Shown here one piece after another: positions 1 to 7,378 of a stretch of 64,000 nucleotides of DNA. The DNA comes from Ignavibacteriota bacterium (GTDB lineage: Bacteria; Bacteroidota; Ignavibacteria; UBA10030; SZUA-254), in NCBI GenBank assembly GCA_016212665.1, contig JACREZ010000025.1:117570-181569 (forward strand), written 5' to 3'. The translations under genes and the position numbers were made by a program. A model generated the notes under the pieces. The model saw only the letters and a list, made by a program, of their open reading frames with translations, was not told where the DNA came from and searched no databases. Within the stretch, counting starts at the first letter, position 1, and the number at the start of each line of letters is the position of its first letter.

Positions 1-2812
1 TGATATTTTTTCCCTCATTATTTTTTACTCCTATTTTAGTCGCCCCATTACTAAAAATCGGAGACCAAGCAGAATAACCGCCATCATTTACCGCGCGAAT
101 TTTGTAATAATATACGGTCAGCCCAACGAAGCAAACATTATCTGTGTAGCAAGTTGACGAATAGCTAACAGAAGCATAGTACCGCAAATCATTCGACGAG
201 GTTCCACGTGCTATTTCAATACTGTTGCCAGTACCAGGACAGAGATCCCAAGTTAATTTTGTCAAATCGCAACCTCCTCCGCCTCCATCCAAACTACTTT
301 GCTCACCCCCAATGAAACTTTCTTCCCCTCCGAAAAATTCAGGACCTTCAGGCGGATCTATACTACAACCATTACTTGTGGGAGTAACGTCAAAGTTTTG
401 TGGTGTTGCCGGTGGAGGAATAGATGTCGTAAATGACCTGACCGATGACCATGGACCGTCACCGAATGCATTTTTCGCTTTCACCTGCCAATAATATGGT
501 GTACTATATCCCAATCCGTTCGTCTGGACAGAAATAGCAGTAACATTCGAGTTCTCGAAAATGAAAGGTGCTTGCGGAGGATTTTGATTGTCAACCTGAA
601 CATGATACGATTGAGCGCCTGGCGTGAGGTACCAGGTTAATGTTGGTTGAAGATGTACATTGGTTGCACCATTCACTGGCAAATTCTGGCTTACTGCAAC
701 TAACGTTGGTATTGTAATAGTTGAAGTATTCGAATAAGAAGAAACAAATTCTTGAGCAGAACCGCGTACACGATAATAATACGTCACATCTTGCAATATA
801 TTCGGGTCATCGAATGTCCTTGTGCCTGAACCGTTTCCATTAGTTGTTACTTCACCGATAACAGAGTAATTTGTACCATCGGTACTTCTTTCCACTTGAA
901 ACGAAACCTCGTTATTAGATTGGTCTTGCCATGAAAGTCGAATTTGCTGAGTTGTTGTAAAAACACTTGTCAGAGATGTAGGACTAGTAATTATTCGGCG
1001 GCCGACAACAGTATACGCCACCCATGACTGAGGATCATCTGTATCCCCAGGCCACCATTTTTGAACTGAACCACCAAGTCCGCCACCGATAAAATAAATA
1101 TAAGTTTCAACATCAAATCCATTAGCATTCAAGTTATAAATCCTGGCGTAAGGTATTCCAAAATTAGGATTACTTGGTTCCCACCCTCGCGTTTCACGTT
1201 CTCTCACCCAAACTAATGGGGTTTCAGCATAAGGAGCTGCAAAAGTGACATGCCAAGAGACTTTGTGGCGGCTTGATTCACCGTAGTAATCTTGATTCAG
1301 TTGTGGTGGATAGTATTGAGGTAATATTGCCAGCGTTAAATCATCCTGTTGCAACTGTCTATTCCCATTGGTTAACACTGCATGCTGAACTTCATAAGGC
1401 GGACTCAATTTCTTGATTGCGTTGCCAACATTTATCCTACCGTATCCGTATTCTGTATCCCATCCAGTAGAACCTTGATCATCTGCAGTTCGTTCAAGTA
1501 GGTGTTTAACATCATCGTTAGTCAAATTCAGGCCACGGTCAAGACTCTGGCTCAGAATTAAGCCGGCAGAACCTGAAACCAAAGGAGTAGCCAGAGATGT
1601 TCCACCGAAAAGATGTTGATCGTCCGTGTATTGTCCTCCTATTGTTGTTGTTCGATATTTTTCTGCCGGTGCTGAAACAGAAATGTGATTCCCTGCACTC
1701 GATCCGCTCCCAGTAACAGGATCGAACCATCGATTATCAAGTTTGTCGGTCCCTCCTACTGCAATTACACCGAAATATGCTGCCGGAAATGTTGTATAAG
1801 TATTGTACACATTTCCCATCGCTGCACAAACAATTCTACCTTGTAAGTATGCATTACCTATAGCTTCTTTTATTATCATTTCATCTTCCCCTCCAGTTTC
1901 AAAACTTAGGTTAAAAATATGAGCTCCACTTTGTCTTGCCCAATCAATACCTTTAGCAATACCATCAGGAATTCCTGTAGGAAGTACTCTAATTGGCATG
2001 ATTTTACAATTCCACATGACCCCCGCTATGCTGTTCGGAGTATTGTCAGTAATAGCACCTATAACTCCTGCTATTTTTGTGCCATGGTCATTGGTGCCTG
2101 TAGGATCTGAATTATCATCTTCCTCGGTACATTTGAATGGCCATGGGCAATAATATACGCGAAAATATCTCCCTGCGATGACGCGACTTCTAATTCCAGA
2201 AATATCCAAATCAGGGTGGTCATGTTGTACACCATCATCTACTACCGCTACGACAACATCATCCCTACCTTTTTGGAAATCCCACGCAACTGTAGCATTA
2301 ATGTCATGTCCACTTCCATCTGGATTACGATTATCTGGATTAAACAGCGCCCACTGTTTACGCTGCTTATCTTGTGTGCTGATCTCAGATGAAAAACCAT
2401 CATTAATAACATTAATCAATTTTATTTTTTCAACTCTTAATATTCCAGGGATGCTACGTAATGAATCAATAATTCTATCGTCTGCTATACTGGTATCAAA
2501 TTGCAGATCTATCCAACCCGATAGATCGTTTAGTATCACAGGGTTACCATACATATCGTGCGCTAAAGTATCAGCAAGCCGAGAGCCAATGAAAATTTTA
2601 GAAATGGACCGGCAGCCGAAATTCATCAAGCAGTATCTCAAACGGTCTGAAGCTATGTTAGAGACGGACATTACATCGGTTTCGTTTACATACATGCCGG
2701 GTTTCACTTTAATCCTTACGGCACCCGGAACAAAATTATTTCGTGTTTGTGCATCGACTAAAGCTATAAAACACATTTGCATAATTATAAAGATTTTCAA
2801 TATTTGTGACAT
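1..2812 (-). CDS. Secreted subtilisin-like serine protease with FN3 domains, C-terminus beyond window edge
   Basis: The frame opens with ATG at 2812 and stays open to base 1 (over 930 residues), so the C-terminus lies outside the window. I translated it directly. A hydrophobic signal (ILKIFIIMQMCFIALVDAQ) is followed by a propeptide-like region, then an S8 catalytic domain with Asp in VVDDGVQHDHPD, His in NDHGTKIAG and Ser in GGTSLATPLVSG. After residue ~480 come fibronectin-III-like modules (for example PTLTWYLTPGAQSYHVQ and PYYWQVKAKN). The layout of signal, protease and FN3 modules is typical of T9SS clients, so a sorting domain is expected beyond the edge (inference). It follows the propeller lipoprotein by 26 bases and is probably co-transcribed with it. 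Confidence 0.9.
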   Translation of the reverse strand, partial: MSQILKIFIIMQMCFIALVDAQTRNNFVPGAVRIKVKPGMYVNETDVMSVSNIASDRLRYCLMNFGCRSISKIFIGSRLADTLAHDMYGNPVILNDLSGWIDLQFDTSIADDRIIDSLRSIPGILRVEKIKLINVINDGFSSEISTQDKQRKQWALFNPDNRNPDGSGHDINATVAWDFQKGRDDVVVAVVDDGVQHDHPDLDISGIRSRVIAGRYFRVYYCPWPFKCTEEDDNSDPTGTNDHGTKIAGVIGAITDNTPNSIAGVMWNCKIMPIRVLPTGIPDGIAKGIDWARQSGAHIFNLSFETGGEDEMIIKEAIGNAYLQGRIVCAAMGNVYNTYTTFPAAYFGVIAVGGTDKLDNRWFDPVTGSGSSAGNHISVSAPAEKYRTTTIGGQYTDDQHLFGGTSLATPLVSGSAGLILSQSLDRGLNLTNDDVKHLLERTADDQGSTGWDTEYGYGRINVGNAIKKLSPPYEVQHAVLTNGNRQLQQDDLTLAILPQYYPPQLNQDYYGESSRHKVSWHVTFAAPYAETPLVWVRERETRGWEPSNPNFGIPYARIYNLNANGFDVETYIYFIGGGLGGSVQKWWPGDTDDPQSWVAYTVVGRRIITSPTSLTSVFTTTQQIRLSWQDQSNNEVSFQVERSTDGTNYSVIGEVTTNGNGSGTRTFDDPNILQDVTYYYRVRGSAQEFVSSYSNTSTITIPTLVAVSQNLPVNGATNVHLQPTLTWYLTPGAQSYHVQVDNQNPPQAPFIFENSNVTAISVQTNGLGYSTPYYWQVKAKNAFGDGPWSSVRSFTTSIPPPATPQNFDVTPTSNGCSIDPPEGPEFFGGEESFIGGEQSSLDGGGGGCDLTKLTWDLCPGTGNSIEIARGTSSNDLRYYASVSYSSTCYTDNVCFVGLTVYYYKIRAVNDGGYSAWSPIFSNGATKIGVKNNEGKNI

Positions 2813-2838
2813 GATATTTCTCCTTATTTGTTAGTGAA

Positions 2839-3771
2839 TTAATTTGTGAGTTGATGTGGATTTGTTCCATTAGTTTGTATAATCCATAAATTCAGTTTTG
2901 ATCGGCTTTCGTTTCTCTTACTAAGCACAATAGAGCGACTATCGGGTGACCAAGAACACGAATATCCATCTATGAGTTTATGTTGATTTTTTCCATTTGA
3001 ATCCATAAGCCATATCTCGGAATTGGAACCACTTATTACAGTCCACGCTATCCATTCTCCATTTTTTGACCACCTTGGATAGCGATCATTGATATTATTA
3101 CTTGTCAGTCGTTTTGGATTGTTGCCTGAGGTGTCCATAATAAAAATTTCTTCGCCGAGAATACCAGTTAGGTATCGTGTATGTAAAATCATTCCACCCC
3201 CTGGCGACCATGCTGGCATCCGCCACTCGCCTACACCATGATCGCTAATATCTCGAAGACTTGAACCATCCGTATTCATAGTCCAAATTACGTTTGCTCC
3301 TTTTGGATCTTGGTAGGGAGTATCGAAGACAATTTTTTTTCCGTCAGGAGACCAACTTGGGAAATAAGCTGTGAATGGTGTAATTCTTCGTAAACTATCA
3401 TTTTGAATATTGACTGCATATATTGCACCGCTGTAAAATACAATCCATTTTCCATCTGGCGACCAATCGGGTGTCGTAGCAAACCCGAGTACAAGAAGTT
3501 TTCTGTCATATCCACCCGTGTCTATCGCGTACAATCCAGTTGGATATGTTGTGTCCTCTTCATACTGTTCGTGGTAATATGCAATCCATTTCCCATCTGG
3601 TGACCATGCAGGGAATTCGTCTTTTGAAATTAGTTCTACTTCAGGTGGTCTACTTATGAAATCATCATCTTCACAACCTGCAAGTAATATTAAGGCTATT
3701 AGTACACTCAATATTATTAGCACATAGTAGCAGTGCCATTTCCGTTGGCGTTGTCTAATTATTATCTTCAT
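2839..3771 (-). CDS. TolB-like six-bladed beta-propeller lipoprotein
   Basis: A lipoprotein of about 310 residues. The N-terminus has a basic stretch, a hydrophobic core and the lipobox LLAGC followed by acidic residues (EDDD), so it is probably an outer-membrane or periplasmic lipoprotein. Six PD40 repeats follow, each with a W-S-P-D-G-like core: PAWSPDGKWIAYY, PDWSPDGKWIVFY, PSWSPDGKKIVFD, PAWSPGGGMILHT, PRWSKNGEWIAWT and CSWSPDSRSIVLS. Six repeats fit a closed propeller as in the TolB C-terminal domain. I chose the ATG at 3771; the longer frame to 3786 would need a TTG start. It lies just upstream of the subtilase. Its ligand cannot be told from sequence. Confidence 0.85.
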   Translation of the reverse strand: MKIIIRQRQRKWHCYYVLIILSVLIALILLAGCEDDDFISRPPEVELISKDEFPAWSPDGKWIAYYHEQYEEDTTYPTGLYAIDTGGYDRKLLVLGFATTPDWSPDGKWIVFYSGAIYAVNIQNDSLRRITPFTAYFPSWSPDGKKIVFDTPYQDPKGANVIWTMNTDGSSLRDISDHGVGEWRMPAWSPGGGMILHTRYLTGILGEEIFIMDTSGNNPKRLTSNNINDRYPRWSKNGEWIAWTVISGSNSEIWLMDSNGKNQHKLIDGYSCSWSPDSRSIVLSKRNESRSKLNLWIIQTNGTNPHQLTN

Positions 3772-3904
3772 AATTTCGTAACACAAATGTTATTTTTATT
3801 CATAATCAAAGTATAAATGTTCCTATAAACAATTCGCTATTCACCGTTTTAAATTCATTTTTTATTTTCGGGCGTCATGAACCCTTCCACAACGCCCATT
3901 AATT

Positions 3905-4061
3905 TTTCACTCTTCATAATCAAACTACACTCACCACTCACCAATTAACCAATCACCAATCCGCAATTCACAATTTCGGAACGAAGTGGAGATCCGCCGT
4001 GGCAGACGCAATCTGAAATCAAAAATCAATCCGCAATCCAAAATCCGAAATCCGAAATTCG
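3905..4061. repeat. Degenerate short word repeats between genes
   Basis: This gene-free stretch is built from near-repeats of 7-11 bases. One run varies 'aatcacc/aattaacc/aatcaccaatcc' (about 3935-3975); a second varies 'aatccgcaatccaaaatccg' (about 4008-4061). An inverted pair GGGCGT...ACGCCC lies just upstream at about 3870-3896. Similar word runs recur in other intergenic regions of the window. Confidence 0.7.
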
Positions 4062-4062
4062 T

Positions 4063-4776
4063 TCACGGCACCGGCGGTGTCACCGGCGTCTCCTCCTTCT
4101 CCTCCTCCCCATCTGCCCCATAAATCACATACTTCTCATACTTCGCCGGACTACTCTTAAACAACAACTTCCCGATTCTCGCAACCTCCCTTGTCTTTCT
4201 CCAAGCCGCATTCATTTTATTCACCCGCTCCTCCGTCCCCTCCTCCGACGAATCCTTAAAACTCTCCTGCGTCGAGTCTGCCGTCAACAACGACTGATGC
4301 AACTCCCCAATCCTGTCAATCTTCTGTTGAGTAAAATTACTCTCAATCAACTTCGTACTATGCTCCACCGCCTTCGCATGCAAATTCCCCATAAACGTAA
4401 TCATCTCCGGCTGCGAATACCTCACCCGCATATAATCATCAAACCCGAACTCATCCCACACCGCCGGCTGATTCGGAAACGCATCCTCGATAAACGGCTT
4501 CATCAACTGGAAAAAATTCCGGCACTCCTCCATCCAATCAACAACAACAACGGTCTTCCCCTTCAACTCCCCCTTCACCGCCGTATGCGGCGCCGCAACC
4601 GTAGCCGTATCCAACGCCGTCAACCACTCTGCGCCATACGGCTCCTTAAACTTAATATTATAATCCTCGAACGCAACCCTGTCCGTAACAAACGCGTCGT
4701 ACACCCGCCGCGATTGCTGAAACATCACCGCATCCGACATCCTGAATTCTCGAATAACTTCATTAATAGTACTCAT
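4063..4776 (-). CDS. Uncharacterised helical protein next to a 21-bp tandem array
   Basis: 237 residues, unrecognised. It has no signal peptide or membrane segment. The composition is mostly helical, with a central block FGFDDYMRVRYSQPEM, a mid-protein KTVVVVDW strand, and a charged tail ending in EEKEETPVTPPVP. Codon use stands out: third positions are strongly G-rich on the coding strand (the top strand is C-rich), unlike its neighbours, which hints at transfer or distinct selection. Upstream in its direction of transcription lie a repeat-encoding frame, a 15-unit array of 21-bp units, a hairpin and a promoter, so it may be the last gene of a transcript carrying the array. Function unknown. 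Confidence 0.75.
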   Translation of the reverse strand: MSTINEVIREFRMSDAVMFQQSRRVYDAFVTDRVAFEDYNIKFKEPYGAEWLTALDTATVAAPHTAVKGELKGKTVVVVDWMEECRNFFQLMKPFIEDAFPNQPAVWDEFGFDDYMRVRYSQPEMITFMGNLHAKAVEHSTKLIESNFTQQKIDRIGELHQSLLTADSTQESFKDSSEEGTEERVNKMNAAWRKTREVARIGKLLFKSSPAKYEKYVIYGADGEEEKEETPVTPPVP

Positions 4777-4790
4777 AACTGTATCCTTAA

Positions 4791-5399
4791 TTATTGAATG
4801 AATAAAAATGATTTAGTGAAAAACTCATATTGGTAGGGCAGGCATTTGCCAAAGGCATCACCTTGTGACCTGCCTGCCATGAATGATATTGAAAAAATAA
4901 ACCCGTTCCCCTCTGAAAGAAAACACTCACTTATTGGAAACACAATCCCGCACGTAGGAAAAACACAAAAAGAAAGAAAAAATACCTCATCACCCTTGGA
5001 AAACAATCCCGCGCCATTGGAAAACCTCTTATCACCATCGGGAAACAATTCCGCGCCATTGGAAAACCTCCCCTCACCATCGGAAAACAATCCCGCGCCA
5101 TTGGAAAACCTCCCCTCAACATCAGAAAACCGTCCCGCGCCATTGGAAAACCTCTTATCACCATCGGAAAACAATCCCGCGCCATTGGAAAACCTCCCCT
5201 CACCATCGGAAAACAATTCCGCGCCATTGGAACCCCCACCACCACCATCGGGAAGCCGTTCCGCGCCGTTGGAAAACGTCCGAAAACTTTTGGGAAACAG
5301 TTCCGCGCCGTCGGGAAGCCCGTTTTTACCCCCTGAGTGGGGAAACAAGAAGAGTAAATAGCCTATTTTGCTATTAAAGTGGGAAAAGCGCGATTTCAT
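4791..5399 (-). CDS. Doubtful repeat-encoding frame spanning the 21-bp array
   Basis: A 202-codon frame from ATG 5399, ending 14 bases before the helical-protein gene. It translates the array as an alternating 14-residue motif, FSNGAGLFSDGEGR with variants. Array units are multiples of three bases with no stops, so the opposite strand is open as well (4846-5361). Unit differences are mostly non-synonymous in both frames, and the last part runs into a dispersed inverted repeat. The GGAG box is about 18 bases from the ATG, too far for good initiation. It could be a low-complexity protein, but an untranslated leader is at least as likely. Confidence 0.25.
   Translation of the reverse strand: MKSRFSHFNSKIGYLLFLFPHSGGKNGLPDGAELFPKSFRTFSNGAERLPDGGGGGSNGAELFSDGEGRFSNGAGLFSDGDKRFSNGAGRFSDVEGRFSNGAGLFSDGEGRFSNGAELFPDGDKRFSNGAGLFSKGDEVFFLSFCVFPTCGIVFPISECFLSEGNGFIFSISFMAGRSQGDAFGKCLPYQYEFFTKSFLFIQ
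4837..4878. repeat. Inverted repeat GGCAGGC...GCCTGCC
   Basis: Seven-base perfect arms (4837-4843 and 4872-4878) enclose a second small dyad TGCC-AAA-GGCA. The 13-mer GATGCCTTTGGCA on the minus strand here also occurs near 40968-40982, so this is a dispersed element. It overlaps the end of the repeat-encoding frame, which weakens the case that this frame is a real protein. Confidence 0.55.
4998..5312 (-). repeat. Tandem array, 15 units of 21 bp (12 constant + 9 variable bases)
   Basis: Fifteen contiguous 21-base units plus a partial one. On the top strand each has a constant part CCATYGGAAAAC and a nine-base variable part. Two classes alternate: one carries AATCCCGCG (variants AATTCCGCG, CGTCCCGCG, CGTTCCGCG, AGTTCCGCG), the other CTCCCCTCA or CTCTTATCA (later CCACCACCA and GTCCGAAAA). 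The true period is therefore 42 bp made of two 21-bp halves. Units decay toward 5312, the promoter-proximal end. Strand is given as that of the upstream promoter. There are no long unique spacers, so it is not CRISPR. Confidence 0.9.
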
Positions 5400-5589
5400 G
5401 TAAAAACACCAACAACTCCAAAAACTTAAAAAATTGTAAATAACAGTTCCAACTACTCCGGCAACCGTTATTCACCGTCCACAAAAAAATAAATTCTACC
5501 TCTTTGATACGTCTGAAAAAAATGACAGCGGATAGTACCAAAGTTGCCCTCAAAAACCACAGGCAATATTCGCATGCAACAAGATATGC

Positions 5590-5637
5590 GAGACGCTTCC
5601 GATGCTGGTGTAGTTACGTTTATAATCGAAGCGTCTC
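5590..5637 (-). other. Large hairpin in the array leader
   Basis: Arms GAGACGCTTCCGAT (5590-5603) and ATCGAAGCGTCTC (5625-5637) pair over 13 bases with one bulged C, around a 21-nt loop. The hairpin starts about 20 bases downstream of the -7 box of the promoter at 5658-5688, so it would sit at the 5' end of the transcript carrying the array. No T-run follows it in either direction, so it is not a standard terminator. It could be an RNA-stability element, a processing signal or an operator. Confidence 0.6.
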
Positions 5638-5657
5638 AAACGCAACCAAAACTGCGA

Positions 5658-5688
5658 TAAAGATAATTTTTTTTCTAAAGAAAGTCAA
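5658..5688 (-). promoter_or_regulatory. Predicted promoter for the array and helical-protein transcript
   Basis: On the minus strand TTG (5688-5686), 20 bases, then TATCTTTA (5665-5658), which fits the Bacteroidota pattern TTG-N19/20-TAnnTTTG. Upstream of the TTG is an AT-rich block (AAATATTTTTGAAAAAAG, then one variable base, then CTTGACT) almost identical to the one upstream of the secreted-protein gene at 50428-50976. Confidence 0.6.
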
Positions 5689-5754
5689 GTCTTTTTTCAA
5701 AAATATTTCCATTATTTTTATCACCACCGAATTAAAGAAAACCAAATAATTCAA

Positions 5755-5945
5755 CCCCCATCATATCTCAAATCCCATATCTCAAATCTTAACTACTCCA
5801 TTACTCCATTACTCCATTACTCCATTACTCCACATCTCCACAGTGTACCACTCACGAACTACATATCGAAACTAAATAATCCACCCCCATCATATCTCAC
5901 ATCCCATATCTCAAATCTCAACTACTCCATCACTCCATCACTCCA
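5755..5945. repeat. Direct repeats made of ACTCCAT/ATATCTC words
   Basis: A block of about 60 bases beginning CCCCCATCATATCTC occurs at 5755-5816 and again at 5884-5945 with a few substitutions. Each copy ends in runs of an 8-base word (TCCATTAC or TCCATCAC). No gene is visible between 5400 and 5964 apart from the hairpin and promoter already listed. Confidence 0.75.
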
Positions 5946-5964
5946 TTTCTCGTATCTCAACTAC

Positions 5965-7086
5965 TCATATCTTCACAAACATTTTCCCCGGCAACTGCCG
6001 AACCAATCCCTTAAATTCAAGACTAAGCAACTGCACCAACGCATCCGATGTTGACACTCCTGCATGTTGTGTGATGACATCAATATGCAACGGCTTTTCA
6101 TCCATAACATTGAAAATTGTCTGCTCGAATAATGTCAACTCAATATGTGGTTTTATCGGAACTTTATCACTCTTTTTCAAAATCGGTTTCAACTTTGAAG
6201 CAAGTTCAGTCAGAATATCATCCACCGACTCCACCAACTTCGCCTGCCCGTTTTTAATAAGCGTGTTCGCCCCCTTACTCCGTTTCGAATCAAGATTTCC
6301 CGGTAGTGCAAATACTTCCCTGTTTTGATTCAAAGCCATTGCCGCGGTAATCATCGCGCCTCCGTTAATGTCCGTTTCAATCACAAGCGTTCCGAGCGAT
6401 AGCCCGCTGATGATGCGGTTGCGTCGCGGAAAATTCCCCGCATCAGGTTTCGTCCCCATCGGAAACTCCGAAACAACCGCCCCCTGCTCAGGAATTCGTT
6501 CATACAATTTCTTATTCTCCGGCGGATAAATTACATCCAATCCCGAACCAATAACCGCCAACGTTCTCCCTCCTGTTTTTAACGTTGAGGAGTGAACAAT
6601 CGTATCAATTCCACGCGCAAGTCCGCTGACAATCGTAATTCCAATCTTCGTCAACTCCTCACTAAATTTCTCCGCCATCATCGTCCCATACGTCGAAGGA
6701 ACCCGTGTCCCCACAATTGCAATCGAGTAGCAATCCAATTCATCGAACGTTCCTTTCATAAAAAGCATAACAGGCGGGTCATCTATTCGCTTCAGCGCGT
6801 CGGGAAATTGCTTATCCCAGAAAGAAATAATATTCCCCTCGTACTTATTCAGTTTCGATAATTGTTGCTCAGCATACTTCCTTGCTTCAGGAAGTTTCTC
6901 TCCCTTAAAAAAGGCAAGTATTTCAGAAGCAAGTTTCTTACTGAATCCATCAATGTGAGCAATCTCTTTCGCCGATGCGGCAACAATGTTGGATGCATCA
7001 TCAAAATGCGAAACAAGCGCCCGCAACCGGTTCGGTCCGATGTTGGGAATTCGGGAAAGAACGAGTAAATCAAAAACGGAAATCAT
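5965..7086 (-). CDS. dprA: DNA-processing protein DprA
   Basis: 373 residues, normal for the family. DprA binds single-stranded DNA and loads RecA during natural transformation. An N-terminal helix-hairpin-helix-like region (RIPNIGPNRLRALV) precedes the Rossmann-like core with VGTRVPSTYG, SGLARGIDTIVH, AVIGSGLDVIYPPEN, FPRRNRIISGLS and VIETDINGGAMITA. A winged-helix-like C-terminus follows (residues ~305-373). It starts at ATG 7086, 19 bases after the EutN-like gene, and is probably the third gene of the glmM-eutN-dprA operon. ComF lies elsewhere in the window (51123), so some competence genes are present. Confidence 0.95.
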   Translation of the reverse strand: MISVFDLLVLSRIPNIGPNRLRALVSHFDDASNIVAASAKEIAHIDGFSKKLASEILAFFKGEKLPEARKYAEQQLSKLNKYEGNIISFWDKQFPDALKRIDDPPVMLFMKGTFDELDCYSIAIVGTRVPSTYGTMMAEKFSEELTKIGITIVSGLARGIDTIVHSSTLKTGGRTLAVIGSGLDVIYPPENKKLYERIPEQGAVVSEFPMGTKPDAGNFPRRNRIISGLSLGTLVIETDINGGAMITAAMALNQNREVFALPGNLDSKRSKGANTLIKNGQAKLVESVDDILTELASKLKPILKKSDKVPIKPHIELTLFEQTIFNVMDEKPLHIDVITQHAGVSTSDALVQLLSLEFKGLVRQLPGKMFVKI

Positions 7087-7105
7087 GCCTCAATCCTCCA
7101 CAAAA

Positions 7106-7378
7106 CTATTCCACAACATCCAATCCATCAACCACCGCAACGATGACCGTATGAACAGGAATCTTCTTGTCCCCAAGAATTTGTACGGCTCCTTGTCCTT
7201 CCTGCATACACAGCACCGTATCTCCGACTCCGGCATCAACCGAATCAATAGCAATCACGTCACGTCCGATGTGCTTGCCGTCCAAATCAATCGGTTGAAC
7301 GATAAGTAACTTCTGTGATTTGAGATGTTCGTTCTTCTGAGTCGCAACGAGCGTACCGATAACTTTTCCTAACGTCAT
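7106..7378 (-). CDS. EutN/CcmL-family pentameric shell vertex protein
   Basis: 90 residues, the normal size for the bacterial microcompartment vertex family. Recognisable blocks are GKVIGTLVATQK, KLLIVQPIDLDGK, VIAIDSVDAGVGD and IPVHTVIVAVVDGLDVVE. Family members form pentamers that cap icosahedral shells. The ATG at 7378 overlaps the glmM stop by four bases (ATGA), which fixes the start; the longer open frame upstream is glmM in another frame. No hexameric BMC shell gene lies in this window, so the protein may act outside a shell or with partners elsewhere. Confidence 0.9.
   Translation of the reverse strand: MTLGKVIGTLVATQKNEHLKSQKLLIVQPIDLDGKHIGRDVIAIDSVDAGVGDTVLCMQEGQGAVQILGDKKIPVHTVIVAVVDGLDVVE

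Noticed and set aside
4297..4797. Plus-strand frame of 166 codons opposite the helical protein
   Set aside because: Arg/His/Pro-rich shadow of the minus gene produced by its G-rich third positions.
4998..5312. CRISPR array
   Set aside because: Units are contiguous 21-mers with only a few recurring nine-base variants; there are no long unique spacers and no cas genes.
5504..5749. Short plus-strand frame of 81 codons
   Set aside because: It covers a hairpin and a promoter on the other strand, is AT-rich with poor codon use, and has no ribosome site.
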